Assembly: GCA_044226525.1 (NCBI GenBank)
Contig: JBGAGV010000034.1
Span: forward strand, 24,070-88,069
DNA length: 64,000 bases
Direction of reading: 5' to 3'
From: VFJQ01 sp044226525
GTDB taxonomy: Bacteria; Verrucomicrobiota; Verrucomicrobiia; Chthoniobacterales; Chthoniobacteraceae
Below the pieces are notes generated by a model. The model was not told the origin of the DNA, ran no database searches, and worked only from the letters and a program-made list of their open reading frames with translations. Below, one piece after another: positions 42,877-52,978 of the stretch. A program made the position numbers and the translations under genes. Positions within the stretch are counted from its first letter, which is position 1. The number at the start of each line of letters is the position of its first letter.

Positions 42877-44349
42877 ATGCGCTCGCTCATCCTTCTTCTC
42901 CTCCTCGCTTTCACCATCCGCGCCGCGGACAAGCCCAACGTCCTCTTCATCCTCTGCGACGATCTTCGACCCGCCGCGCTCGGCTGCTACGGATCGCCGA
43001 ACGTCAAGACGCCGAACATCGACCGCCTCGCCTCCGAAGGCGTGCGCTTCGCGAACATGTTCTGCACCACCTCGCTGTGCTCGCCGAGCCGCGCATCGCT
43101 GCTCACCGGCCTCTACGCGCACAATCACACCGTGCGCGACAACTTCACCGAACTGCCTGCGGCTCTCCCGCACTGGCCCGCGCGCCTGCACGAAAGCGGC
43201 TACGCCACCGCTTACCTGGGCAAGTGGCACATGGGTGAAGATAACGACATGCCGCGCCCGGGTTTCGACTACTTCGCCACGCACAAGGGGCAGGGGAAAT
43301 ACTTCGATACCGAGTGGTGCCTCAACGGCAGGCGCGTCGGCGAAATCAAAGGCTACTACACCACCATCGTCACCGACATGGCGCTCGACTGGCTCAAGCA
43401 GCAGAAGGAAGGCAAACCGTGGGCGCTCTGCATCGGTCATAAGGCTCCGCACAGCTTCTATTTCCCCGAGCCGAAGTATGAGCACACCTTCGACCACGTG
43501 CGCGTGTCCTATCCCGATACCGCCTTCCACCTCGGCGACAAACCCGCGTGGATCAAGGATCGCCTCTACACGTGGCACGGCATCTACGGCCCGCTCTTCG
43601 AGTGGCGCAAAAAATTCCCCGATGACAGCCCCGGCGCGGTGAAGGACTTCGAAAACATGGTGCACGCCTACTGGGGCACCATCCTCAGCGTGGACGACAG
43701 CGTCGCGCGGCTGCGCGAATACCTCGAAAAAACCGGCCAGCTCGACAACACCATCATCTGCTTCCTGGGCGACAACGGCCTGCTCGAAGGGGAGCACGGC
43801 ATGGTGGACAAACGCACCGCGCACGAGCCCTGCCTGCGCATCCCGCTCATCGTCCGCTACCCCTCGCTGGCGAAGGGCAAGGTGGTTGTGCAGCAGGCGC
43901 TGACGCAAGATCTCGCACCGAGCGTGCTCGAGCTTTGCGGCGCTCCGGCTATCGCGAAATGCGACGGTCACTCGTGGGTTAAACTCGTGCAGAACGGCGA
44001 CCCTGCATGGCGCACGCAATGGTTCTACGAATACAACTACGAGAAACAGTTCCCCTACACGCCGAACATCCGTGCGCTCCGCACCGACCGCTGGAAATAC
44101 ATCCGCTACCCGCACGGTCCGAAACTCGATTCCACCCCCGACAAACACCTGCGCGAACTCTACGACCTCGCGGCCGATCCCGCGGAAACGCGTAACCTGA
44201 TCAATGATCCTGCGCAGGCTGCGACTATCGCCGATCTCGACAAACAACTCCTCGCCGAGATGGAGAAGTCCGGCCTCAAGCCCGCCGACGACACCATGCC
44301 CGAAGACGCCGGGATCAAGAAAGAACTGCCGGATCAAAAGATCCGGTGA
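42877..44349 (+). CDS. exported sulfatase, type I (formylglycine dependent)
   Basis: The 490-residue protein starts with a signal peptide (MRSLILLLLLAFTIRAA) and the sulfatase N-terminus KPNVLFILCDDLRP. The active-site motif CSPSR begins at C68, the cysteine converted to formylglycine by an FGE-type enzyme. Further signatures are GLYAHNHTVRDN, YLGKWHMGED, GHKAPHSF and FLGDNGLLEGEHG, with a C-terminal part RWKYIRYP. The ATG at 42877 is preferred to a TTG at 42859. The layout fits iduronate-2-sulfatase/choline-sulfatase-like enzymes of PVC bacteria acting on sulfated polysaccharides; the substrate is not predictable here. It follows the histidine kinase by 136 bp and precedes the cytochrome genes by about 200 bp. 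Confidence 0.92.
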   Translation: MRSLILLLLLAFTIRAADKPNVLFILCDDLRPAALGCYGSPNVKTPNIDRLASEGVRFANMFCTTSLCSPSRASLLTGLYAHNHTVRDNFTELPAALPHWPARLHESGYATAYLGKWHMGEDNDMPRPGFDYFATHKGQGKYFDTEWCLNGRRVGEIKGYYTTIVTDMALDWLKQQKEGKPWALCIGHKAPHSFYFPEPKYEHTFDHVRVSYPDTAFHLGDKPAWIKDRLYTWHGIYGPLFEWRKKFPDDSPGAVKDFENMVHAYWGTILSVDDSVARLREYLEKTGQLDNTIICFLGDNGLLEGEHGMVDKRTAHEPCLRIPLIVRYPSLAKGKVVVQQALTQDLAPSVLELCGAPAIAKCDGHSWVKLVQNGDPAWRTQWFYEYNYEKQFPYTPNIRALRTDRWKYIRYPHGPKLDSTPDKHLRELYDLAADPAETRNLINDPAQAATIADLDKQLLAEMEKSGLKPADDTMPEDAGIKKELPDQKIR

Positions 44350-44546
44350 GCCGCGTCGCGACTTTTCGCAGGCGGATATCGGTGGGCGTTCTCTCGGACT
44401 GAATAATTCGAGGGACAGCGTGGCGGACCGTAAGGGGCCGCCCGAAAGACGCACAGCCCGTTCAGGGAGGCGTTTACCCATGCCAATGGGCGGCTACGCG
44501 AACACCAATTAGGACGATAAGTTGCGGTTGTTTTCCTCAACCGACT

Positions 44547-47495
44547 ATGAAGCCGTTGCTGACGCTCCTGTTTCTCCCCCTCGTTGCCTTGGCCAATGCG
44601 TTGCAGCCTGCCCCTGCGAAGCACGCCCAGGCGGACCTTCGCACGGCCGGCGAACGCTGGGCCGATCTCGCGAAAGCCGAGGCGCCGAGTTTTCGCCGCC
44701 ATGTGATCCCGCTCTTCTCGCGCGCCGGGTGCAGTGGACGCGAGTGCCATGGAGCGTTCAGCGGGCAGGGCGGGTTTCAGCTCTCGCTCTTCGGCTACGA
44801 TTTTGAAAAGGACCACAAGGAGATCACCGACGACGCCGACGACGGCCCGCGCATCGACCTGCAAAAGCCGACGGACAGCCTGATCCTGACAAAGGCGTCG
44901 CTCGATCGGGGCGAGACGCACAAGGGCAAGAAGCGCTTCGATAAAGGCTCGTGGGAATACAACCTCGTGCTGCGCTGGATTCAAGGTGGCGCGAAATTCG
45001 ACGTGGCGGAGACGGGCGAGTTCGACCGCCTCGAGGTGATGCCGAAGGAGATCATCTTCCAAAAGGCCGGCGACGCCGCGCAGCTCAAGGTGATGGCGCA
45101 TTGGAAAGACGGCACGGTGGAGGACGTGACGCAACTCACCCGCTTCCGCACGAACGACGAAAGCGTGGCCGACGTGAGCGCGACGGGGCTCGTGACCTGC
45201 AAGGAAAAGGGCGACACCCATATCGTCGCCTTTTACGACAACGGAGTGCAGCCGATCCCGGCGATGCTCCCGGCTTCGGAGTTCACCGGTGCGAAGTTCC
45301 CGAAAGGGCCGACGCGCACGAAGGTGGACGAACTGGTCGTGAACAAACTCCGCAAGGCGGGCATCGTGCCCTCCGACGTGTGCACGGATGAAGAGTTCCT
45401 CCGCCGCGTGAGCCTCGACCTGACCGCGACGCTCCCCACGCCGGACGAGGTGCGCGCGTTCCTCGCCGACAAATCGTCCGACAAACGAGCGAAAAAAATC
45501 GAGGAACTGCTCAAGACAACCGGTTACGCCGGCTGGTGGACCACGCTCCTGTGCGACTTCGGCGGGAACAACACGCAACAGCTCAACACCGGCGGCGACC
45601 TGCAACTGAACGCACAATTCTCCCGCCAGTGGTATGATTGGATCTACAAGCGGGTGTCGGAAAACGAGCCCTACGACAAGATGGTCGCCGGCATCGTGCT
45701 TGCAAAAGGGCGCACGAGCGACACGCAGAACTACGAGGAGTTTGCGAAAGAAATGGCGTCGTATTTCCGCACCGAAAATCGCGCCGACTTCGCCTGCCGG
45801 GCGGACATGCCGTATTTCTGGCAGCGAAATAACGTGCGTAAGCCGGAGGAAAAGGCGCTCGCCTTCGCGCACACCTTCCTCGGCGTGCGCATCGAGTGTG
45901 CGCAGTGCCACAAACATCCGTTCGATCAGTGGACGCAGCAGGACTTCAAGCAGTTCCAGGCGTTCTTCGAGCCGGTGCAATACGGCGGGCGCCGCACGGA
46001 TGAAGCGATGAGTTATCAGTCGGTCACGAAGGACCTGCAGGAAAAGCTAGGTTACGACCGCAAGCAGGACAAAAACCGGCAGGAGTATCGCCGGAAACTC
46101 GCCGAGTTGCTCAAAGCAGGCGACATCGTGCCGTGGCAGGAAGTGTATGTGAATCCGCCGAAGGAGAAGAAGCAGCTGAGCGAGCAGGACATCGCGCGGA
46201 TCAAGGCGAAGAATCCGACTTTCGATGGCCGCGTTTTCACGCCGAAGATTCTCGGCGGCGACGAAGTGATGCTGACGAAGCACCCCGACCCGCGTGAGCC
46301 GCTGATGGAATGGCTGCGCGCGAAGCAGAACCCGTATTTCGCGCGCTCAATCGTGAATCGCGTGTGGGCGGTTTATTTCGGCCGCGGCATCGTGGAGCCG
46401 GCGGACGACATGAACCTCGCCAACCCGCCGACGAACAAGGAGCTGATGGATTACCTTGCTGATGGCTTTGTGAAGAGCGGCTTTGACATGAAGTGGCTGC
46501 ATCGCCAGATCGCCAACAGCGACACGTATCAGCGGAGCTGGAAGACGACGCCGAGCAACAAGCTCGACGACAAAAACTTCAGCCACGCCCGCATTCGCCG
46601 ACTGCCCGCCGAGCAGGTCTTCGACGCCATCGCCCAAGCCACGGCTTCCACCAGCATGATCCCGAATGTGCGCGCCGATCTCGACCAGCGTGCGATCGGG
46701 CCGAACGCGTCGATCAGCGGCAAATCGAAAGGCGGCGATAGCTATACGCTGAACACCTTTGGCAAACCGGCGCGCAACATGAACTGCGACTGCGAGCGCA
46801 CGAGCGATCCGACGCTTCTACAGACCATTTACACGCGCAACGACCCCGCGCTGCTTGCGCTGGTCGATGCCGCCAAGCGCGACGGTTCCGGCTGGATCGA
46901 CGAGATTCGCCGCCGCACCAGCCCTGAATATTCGCCCGAGAAGCTGGCGGCTCAGGTCCAGAATCTCGAAAGCGCCCGGCAGCGTTTGCTCGACGAACAG
47001 GCGAAGCGGGTGCAGAGCCCGCAGCTTCAGGCCGAGAAGGATCGGCAGAAGTATGAAGGCCAGATCAAGGCCGTGGAGCAGCAAATCGAGCGCACGAAGA
47101 TCGAACTTGCCTCCGCGACGCCTGAGCAACTCGCTGCGAAGCTCAAGAGCCTCGATGCGAACCGCGAGCGCCTGGTGAAGGAGCAGGGGAAACGCGCCGA
47201 GCAGTCTGATCGTCGCGACGAAAAAGAGGCGCAACGCGCTGAGAGTCAGCGCAAGGACATGGATCAGCGTATCGAGCGAGCGAAGACCGAACTCGCCAGT
47301 GCGCGAACCCGCCAGCCCCTCGACTTCGACCGCGTGATCGAAGACGTCTTTTACCGCACTGTGAGCCGCCCGCCCACAAAGGATGAATTCGCCAAGGCCA
47401 GGGAGGATGTCGGCACCGCCGCGAACCCCGTGGACGGCGTGCGGGAGTTGCTCTGGGCCATGCTGAACACGCGCGAATTCATGGTGAACCACTGA
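44547..47495 (+). CDS. PVC exported cytochrome-type protein: PSCyt1-like, Ig-like, DUF1549, DUF1553
   Basis: This 982-residue protein belongs to a family almost confined to Planctomycetes and Verrucomicrobia. Order of parts: a signal peptide (MKPLLTLLFLPLVALANA), a cytochrome-like heme motif CSGRECHG (C62-x4-C67-H68), and an Ig-like BIG2 module (FQKAGDAAQLKVMAHWKDGT). Then comes DUF1549 (VDELVVNKLRKAGIVPSDVC to the motif CAQCHKHPFDQWT) and DUF1553 (ILGGDEVMLTKHPDPREPLM onward, ending LLWAMLNTREFMVNH). An unusual Glu/Lys/Arg-rich coiled coil made of two 62-residue repeats (800-861, 862-923) is inserted before the C-terminal end. The partner DUF1501 gene follows by 54 bp. Biochemical function is unknown; an exported redox role is usually supposed. 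Confidence 0.9.
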   Translation: MKPLLTLLFLPLVALANALQPAPAKHAQADLRTAGERWADLAKAEAPSFRRHVIPLFSRAGCSGRECHGAFSGQGGFQLSLFGYDFEKDHKEITDDADDGPRIDLQKPTDSLILTKASLDRGETHKGKKRFDKGSWEYNLVLRWIQGGAKFDVAETGEFDRLEVMPKEIIFQKAGDAAQLKVMAHWKDGTVEDVTQLTRFRTNDESVADVSATGLVTCKEKGDTHIVAFYDNGVQPIPAMLPASEFTGAKFPKGPTRTKVDELVVNKLRKAGIVPSDVCTDEEFLRRVSLDLTATLPTPDEVRAFLADKSSDKRAKKIEELLKTTGYAGWWTTLLCDFGGNNTQQLNTGGDLQLNAQFSRQWYDWIYKRVSENEPYDKMVAGIVLAKGRTSDTQNYEEFAKEMASYFRTENRADFACRADMPYFWQRNNVRKPEEKALAFAHTFLGVRIECAQCHKHPFDQWTQQDFKQFQAFFEPVQYGGRRTDEAMSYQSVTKDLQEKLGYDRKQDKNRQEYRRKLAELLKAGDIVPWQEVYVNPPKEKKQLSEQDIARIKAKNPTFDGRVFTPKILGGDEVMLTKHPDPREPLMEWLRAKQNPYFARSIVNRVWAVYFGRGIVEPADDMNLANPPTNKELMDYLADGFVKSGFDMKWLHRQIANSDTYQRSWKTTPSNKLDDKNFSHARIRRLPAEQVFDAIAQATASTSMIPNVRADLDQRAIGPNASISGKSKGGDSYTLNTFGKPARNMNCDCERTSDPTLLQTIYTRNDPALLALVDAAKRDGSGWIDEIRRRTSPEYSPEKLAAQVQNLESARQRLLDEQAKRVQSPQLQAEKDRQKYEGQIKAVEQQIERTKIELASATPEQLAAKLKSLDANRERLVKEQGKRAEQSDRRDEKEAQRAESQRKDMDQRIERAKTELASARTRQPLDFDRVIEDVFYRTVSRPPTKDEFAKAREDVGTAANPVDGVRELLWAMLNTREFMVNH

Positions 47496-47549
47496 CGAAC
47501 GTCAAACGCCGAACTCACTTCCAACCACGAACTAAACCACACCACGATC

Positions 47550-48851
47550 ATGAGCACTTACCTCTGCTGCGACGGCATTCCTCGCCGTGACTTCATCCGC
47601 ATCGGCGCTGTCGCCGGCTTCGGCCTCGGCTTCGGTCTGCCGGAGTATCTCAAGGCTGCCTCGACCAGCGGGGGCAAGGGGAAGGCGAAGGCCGCCATCT
47701 TCATCCGTTTGGGCGGCGGTCCGTCGCATCTCGACACCTTCGATCTCAAGCCTGACGCGCCCGACACGCATCGCGGTGAATTCAAGCCGATCGCCACGAA
47801 TGTCGATGGCATCCAGATTTGCGAACACCTGCCGAAGCTCGCGCAGTGCGCCGACAAATACGCCATCCTCCGCGGTGTCTCGCACACCCTCGCCGCGCAC
47901 GAACTCGGCACGCTCTACATGGGCACTGGCAATCGCCCGCTGCCGTCCCTAAGTTTCCCGACCTTCGGCGCGGTCGTCGCGAAGGAACTCGGCGCGCCCG
48001 CCGATCTGCCCGGCTTCGTCGCCGTGCCTTCGCAGGGGAACAACCCGACTGGTTATCTCGGCGTCGAATATGGCCCTTTTGAAACCGGCGAAACCCCCAA
48101 GCCAGGCCAGCCGATGAAAATCCGCGGCCTTGCGCTGAAGGACGGCATCACTCTCGAAGACGTGGACCGGCGGCAAAACCTCGTCAAACGTTACGATACC
48201 GCGTTCGGCAACTTTGCGCACGAGGACAAGATCCTCGCCGGCATGGATGAGTTCGGCCAGAAAGCCTACGCCATGATGCGCTCGCCCGCCGCGCGCGAGG
48301 CCTTCGACATCTCGAAAGAAAGCGGCGGCATCACGACGATGTTCGGTGCTGACCAGTTCTCGCAGAGCTGCCTCCTCGCCACGCGTCTTGTCGAGAGCGG
48401 CGTGAAGTTCGTCACTGTGAATCTCGGCGGCTGGGACACGCACTCGAACAATTGGGCGACGATCAAAGACAAGCTGGCTCCGCAACTCGACGCCGGTCTC
48501 AGTGGTCTGCTCCTTGCGCTGTCCGATAAAGGCCTGCTCGACTCCACCGTCGTTTACGTCACCGGTGAATTCGGCCGCACGCCGAAGATTAGCCAGCGCG
48601 GCGGCCGCGATCATTACCCGCGCGCCATGTTCACGCTGCTCGCTGGCGGGGGAATCAAAGTCGGCCAGGTCGTCGGCGAGAGCGATGAGAGAGGCGAGGG
48701 GCCGAAACACAAAGCCATCACGCCTGATGACATCGCCGCAACTTTCTACCACGCGCTCGGTATCGATCACCGCAAGGAATATCACACCCCAAGCGGACGT
48801 CCGGTGATGATCACGCGTTACGGCACGCCGATGCCGGAACTGATCGGATAA
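47550..48851 (+). CDS. DUF1501 family exported protein
   Basis: The 433-residue product starts MSTYLCCDGIPRRDFIRIGA, with a twin-arginine-type leader (PRRDFIRIGAVAGFGLGFGL) suggesting export of a folded protein by Tat. The DUF1501 body follows: AAIFIRLGGGPSHLDTFDLKP, LRGVSHTLAAHELG, VNLGGWDTHSNNW, VTGEFGRTPKISQRGGRDHY and HALGIDHRKEYHTPSGRPV. The fold is related to sulfatases and alkaline phosphatases but lacks the CxPSR motif. It is coded 54 bp after the DUF1549/DUF1553 gene, the standard pairing in PVC bacteria, and the two are expected to work together. The reaction is not known. Confidence 0.92.
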   Translation: MSTYLCCDGIPRRDFIRIGAVAGFGLGFGLPEYLKAASTSGGKGKAKAAIFIRLGGGPSHLDTFDLKPDAPDTHRGEFKPIATNVDGIQICEHLPKLAQCADKYAILRGVSHTLAAHELGTLYMGTGNRPLPSLSFPTFGAVVAKELGAPADLPGFVAVPSQGNNPTGYLGVEYGPFETGETPKPGQPMKIRGLALKDGITLEDVDRRQNLVKRYDTAFGNFAHEDKILAGMDEFGQKAYAMMRSPAAREAFDISKESGGITTMFGADQFSQSCLLATRLVESGVKFVTVNLGGWDTHSNNWATIKDKLAPQLDAGLSGLLLALSDKGLLDSTVVYVTGEFGRTPKISQRGGRDHYPRAMFTLLAGGGIKVGQVVGESDERGEGPKHKAITPDDIAATFYHALGIDHRKEYHTPSGRPVMITRYGTPMPELIG

Positions 48852-48988
48852 CCGCGCGGACAGGCTTGCAACCGAGAGAAGCCGGGAACTGCAAAGCTCC
48901 TGGCTTCTTCCTTTATGGAAGGTCGGCGTTCCATGATCGCGATTCGCTCTTGGCAGCGGGCGCCATCAACCGAAAGCTGCGCATTCTC

Positions 48989-51900
48989 ATGCGTGTCCTT
49001 CTCCTTCGCGTTCTCTGTTTCGTCGCCACGTCGCTCGTCGCCGGGGATGCTCCCAAGTTTCCGAAACTCAACGATCCCGCGCTCAAGCTCGAAGTCTTCG
49101 CGACCGCACCGGACATCGAAGTGCCCACCACAGTCTGCGCGGCGCCGGATGGCTCCGTTTATATCGGCTGCGACCCACGCGACGCGCGGTTGAATACCGA
49201 CCAGCCCGAGGACTACGTTGTCCGTTACAGTTCGCTCGGTCCGGACCGCAAACGCACCGTCTTTGCCGACAAGATCTACTCGCCCGCCGGCAGCCAGTGG
49301 CACGATGGATGGCTCTACGTGCTGCATGATCCCTATCTTACCCGGTTCAAGGACAGCACCGGCGATGGCGTGGCCGATGTGCGCGAGGATCTCATTACGA
49401 ACCTTGGCATCGTGCCGAACCCCGGCCTGAACGATCACGTCGTGAGCGGGTTCGTGCTGGGCATGGATGGATTCTTCTACATCAGCGTCGGCGACCGCGG
49501 CATCTACAAGGCGCATGGCAAGGACGGCAGCGAACTGAGCCTGCAAGGCGGCGGCATCATCCGCTGCCGGCCCGATGGCACGCAGCTCGAAGTTTTTTCC
49601 ACCGGCACCCGCAATCACCTCGCCGTGCTCCTCGACGCCGAAGACAACGCCTTTACGCGGGACAATACCGACGACGGCAATGGCTGGTGGACGCGCCTCA
49701 CGCATCACGTCGAAGGCGGCTACTACGGCTACCCCTACGACTACCGGCACGCGAAAAACTACGGCGTGACCGAACCGTCGCAGCAGACGCTCGACGCCAT
49801 CAAACAGCACTCGCCGGGCGAAGAACTGCCCGCCACCGCGCGTTTTCTTCCCGCCATGGCTGATTTCGGCAGTGGCTCGCCCACGGGTGGCCTGTGTTAT
49901 CTCAGCGACGGTCTGCCGGAGCAATATCGCGGCAAGCTGATGTTCACCGAGTGGGGCAAGGGGGCGCTGTTCGTCACCGGGGTGGCGCGAGCTGGCGCCA
50001 CCTTCAAGCTCGTCAGCGATACCAAGCTCATCGAAGCGGAAAAAGGCTCCGACTTCCGCCCGATGCAAATCAACGCCGCACCCGATGGTTCGCTGCTCAT
50101 CGCCGACTGGGGTTTTGGCGGCTGGAAAGCACCCAAGACCGTCGGCACCGTCTGGCGCTTGAGCTGGCCGGAAGCACAGCCCGCCCCGCGCCTCACCGAC
50201 GAGAGCAAAGCGACCATCGACGAACTCATCGCCGCCCTTGGCCATCCGGATCGCGACCAGCGCCTTCGCGCGCAAGACGCGCTCGTGGAGAAAGGCGAGA
50301 CTGTGATCGCGAAACTTACGGTCGCGCTGAATGCCGATGCCTCGCCGCGCCTCCAGCGGCTGCACGCGCTGTGGACGCTCGAAAACATCATGGGGCCGCG
50401 GTGCCTCGATTTCCAAAACCGCTACACCGACGAAAAGGCCAGAGTCATCAGAGCAGTGGAGAAAGCGATTCTTAGAGTTGCCAGCGGTGGGGACGATGGT
50501 CTTCGCGCACAGGCGATGCGGGCTCTCTCTTACCGTCGCACCTGGTTCAGCTGCGATCCCGTCGCCGAGCTGGCGCGGACGCTATCCACGTCAGGCGATC
50601 CAGTCGTTCGATTGCAAGCGATCACCGCGATGGGACGCATGAGCCATCTGGATCTGCCGCTGCTCGCCGCGAAGTCGCTCCACGACAGCGATCCGACCGT
50701 GGCGTTCGGTGCGCAGGATTCGCTGCGGAAACTCATCGCGACTTACGGCATCGGGGCTTACGACCTCGCTTCGAAAACCTTCGCCAAGCCATCCCTCGAC
50801 GAGCGCGAATGGGAGGTTTTCTCGCGTCCGTTACTCGATCAATCTGTCGAGTCGAGTCCCGGGCGTGTGGTCAACGGAAACGACGGCTCTCAGCAGGAGA
50901 TTCTCGGTTTCCTCATTGATCGGGCGACCGGTAAGAAGAAGGCGACTGATCGCGGACGTGCAGTGCAAGCCCTCGCGCAGTTTGCCTACGATCCACAGCC
51001 TTATGACGGCCACTGGTGGGGCACCCAGCCGGTGAAAAGCCCGGCTCCATTGAATTCCGTCGCATGGCAGGGCACGACTCGCGCGCTTGGCGCGCTAAGC
51101 GGACTGCTGGCGGATGAGGATAAGTCCATCCGATTGGCTGCCGCCAAAGGATTCGGGACCTTCCTGCTGGACACTCAGGGAGCAGAAGCGTTCGCTGCCC
51201 TGCGGACTCGGCTCACGGCGGAAATCGACGTGGAGGTTCGCCAGCACCTCATCGAAGCGCTTGGCGTCCAACGCGATCCGCAGGCGATGGATGTGTTCAT
51301 GAAGATCGCGCTCGATGAAAAAGCCGACGCCGATTTCCGCGCGACGGCCATCGGTGCGGTGGTGAATGTCGGCGGGGATGGGGCGAAAAAAACCATCGCG
51401 CAGCTCGCCGCCGCGCCCCTGTCTCCCGGCGCAACGCGCAAGGTGATTCAGGCGGCAGGTGAATTGAAAGTGCTAGCTGCCGCGCCGGCTTTGATCCGCC
51501 ACCTCAACGACGCGGACGTCGCCAATCGCGAACTCGCCGCCAAAGCGCTCGGACAGCTCGGCGCCAAATCGGGCGCGACTTCGGCCCTCGTCGACGCGCT
51601 GGCCGACAAGGATAGCAAGGTGCTCCAGGCAGTCGTCGATGCACTCGGGTCCCTCCGCGACAAGGCGACGCTGCCCGCCCTGATTGAGTTCGCGAAGAAG
51701 AAGCGTGCTCGCAAAGAACTGCTCAACGCGCTTTCTGCCATGCCCGATTCCCGGTCGATTCCGGTGTTGGTTGGCGCGCTCGATGAAAAGAGCAGCGGCA
51801 CGCGCCGCAATGTGCTCGGCGCGCTGGCGAAGCTTCGTGGGGAATCGTGGCCGCTCATTGAGCAGGCCATCGCGGCGGGCAAGGTGCCGCCGGAGTTCGT

Positions 51901-52921
51901 GTCGGAAATTCGCACGTTCTTTGATCGCGGCCCGATTGCGAAATGGAAGCTGCTTGGGCCGTTTGAAAACGTCTGGGGCGCGGTGCATCCGCCGGAGAAC
52001 GATATCGCGGCGAAGGACCTGCTGACCCGCCGCTACAAAAATGCCGAGGGCCCGGAAGTGGGCTGGATCGATGCGACCGCGAGCAGTGACGATGCGCGGG
52101 TCGATCTGGAGAAAATCTTTCACACCAACGGCATGGTCTGCGCCTACGCCGTGGCCGACATCGAAGCGACCGTTCCCGCCGACGCGAAGCTCCTTTGTGG
52201 CAGCGACGATCAGATGGCCGTCTGGCTCAATGGCGTGAAGGTGCACGATTCCGGTTCCAGCTCGCGTGGGTTCAATCCCGATCAGGATACCGTAACGCTG
52301 CATCTGACGGGTGGAACGAATCGCCTCTTCGTGAAGATCGGAAACGCCAGCGGCTCGTGGGTTTTCGCCGGGCGCATCCCGGGACTCGAAGGCGACAAGT
52401 TCAGCCCGAGCAAAGAACCACCGCCGGAAGAGAAGCAGCGTGCGTTTGCGCTCGCCGCCAAGGCGGATGGCTCGTGGGAACACCCGGGCAGCCGCAGTCG
52501 CGGTGAGAAAATCTTCGCCGACCCGAATGGTCCGATCGCCGGCATTTGCGCCACCTGCCACAAGGTGCGCGGCTTCGGCGGGGATGTCGGCCCCGACCTC
52601 AGCCTCGTCGGGAGCGTCTATAAACGCTCCGATCTGCTCGCCAGCATCCTCGAACCGAGCAAGACCATCGCGCTCGGCTTCGAGCAGGTGATGGTGGAGA
52701 CGACAGGCGGGGAGACTTTCCTTGGGGCGTTGCGGCAGGAAACGGCCGACGCTCTCACCGTCAAAGGCGCCGACGGTCAGCCGCATATCGTGCGCAAAAT
52801 GGACCTGAAAAAGCTCGATCATATCCCCACGTCGCTCATGCCTCCGGGGCTCACGCTCGCTCTCAAGCCCGAGGAACTCGTGGATTTGCTCGCCTACTTG
52901 GAATCGCTCAAGGGCAACTGA
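48989..52921 (+). CDS. PVC-type dehydrogenase/HEAT/heme-binding protein
   Basis: Starting at ATG 48989 (MRVLLLRVLCFVATSLVAGD), this 1310-residue exported protein has a beta-propeller of the membrane-bound dehydrogenase/sorbosone-dehydrogenase type (VCAAPDGSVYIGCDPRDAR, HDGWLYVLHDPYL, FTEWGKGALFVTG). A HEAT-like helical region follows (about 430-950, ALGHPDRDQRLRAQDALVEK; RELAAKALGQLG), then a beta module (AKLLCGSDDQMAVWLNGVKV). The C-terminal heme-binding domain has C1187-x-x-C1190-H1191 in GICATCHKVRGFGG and the family end SLMPPGLTLALKPEELVDLL. The propeller may oxidise a sugar or alcohol and pass electrons to the heme; substrate unknown. It follows DUF1501 by 137 bp. The frame opens at 48866, but the signal peptide fixes the start. 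Confidence 0.9.
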   Translation: MRVLLLRVLCFVATSLVAGDAPKFPKLNDPALKLEVFATAPDIEVPTTVCAAPDGSVYIGCDPRDARLNTDQPEDYVVRYSSLGPDRKRTVFADKIYSPAGSQWHDGWLYVLHDPYLTRFKDSTGDGVADVREDLITNLGIVPNPGLNDHVVSGFVLGMDGFFYISVGDRGIYKAHGKDGSELSLQGGGIIRCRPDGTQLEVFSTGTRNHLAVLLDAEDNAFTRDNTDDGNGWWTRLTHHVEGGYYGYPYDYRHAKNYGVTEPSQQTLDAIKQHSPGEELPATARFLPAMADFGSGSPTGGLCYLSDGLPEQYRGKLMFTEWGKGALFVTGVARAGATFKLVSDTKLIEAEKGSDFRPMQINAAPDGSLLIADWGFGGWKAPKTVGTVWRLSWPEAQPAPRLTDESKATIDELIAALGHPDRDQRLRAQDALVEKGETVIAKLTVALNADASPRLQRLHALWTLENIMGPRCLDFQNRYTDEKARVIRAVEKAILRVASGGDDGLRAQAMRALSYRRTWFSCDPVAELARTLSTSGDPVVRLQAITAMGRMSHLDLPLLAAKSLHDSDPTVAFGAQDSLRKLIATYGIGAYDLASKTFAKPSLDEREWEVFSRPLLDQSVESSPGRVVNGNDGSQQEILGFLIDRATGKKKATDRGRAVQALAQFAYDPQPYDGHWWGTQPVKSPAPLNSVAWQGTTRALGALSGLLADEDKSIRLAAAKGFGTFLLDTQGAEAFAALRTRLTAEIDVEVRQHLIEALGVQRDPQAMDVFMKIALDEKADADFRATAIGAVVNVGGDGAKKTIAQLAAAPLSPGATRKVIQAAGELKVLAAAPALIRHLNDADVANRELAAKALGQLGAKSGATSALVDALADKDSKVLQAVVDALGSLRDKATLPALIEFAKKKRARKELLNALSAMPDSRSIPVLVGALDEKSSGTRRNVLGALAKLRGESWPLIEQAIAAGKVPPEFVSEIRTFFDRGPIAKWKLLGPFENVWGAVHPPENDIAAKDLLTRRYKNAEGPEVGWIDATASSDDARVDLEKIFHTNGMVCAYAVADIEATVPADAKLLCGSDDQMAVWLNGVKVHDSGSSSRGFNPDQDTVTLHLTGGTNRLFVKIGNASGSWVFAGRIPGLEGDKFSPSKEPPPEEKQRAFALAAKADGSWEHPGSRSRGEKIFADPNGPIAGICATCHKVRGFGGDVGPDLSLVGSVYKRSDLLASILEPSKTIALGFEQVMVETTGGETFLGALRQETADALTVKGADGQPHIVRKMDLKKLDHIPTSLMPPGLTLALKPEELVDLLAYLESLKGN

Positions 52922-52978
52922 TCCGCTGCGGAAAAAACTTTCGCCCGGCGCCCGTCGCGGCAAGCATCACCCTTTCCT

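Noticed and set aside
41025..44481. Long minus-strand ORFs (531 and 598 codons) opposite the histidine kinase and sulfatase
   Set aside because: Codon-bias shadows of genes with intact catalytic motifs; no start site or domain supports them.
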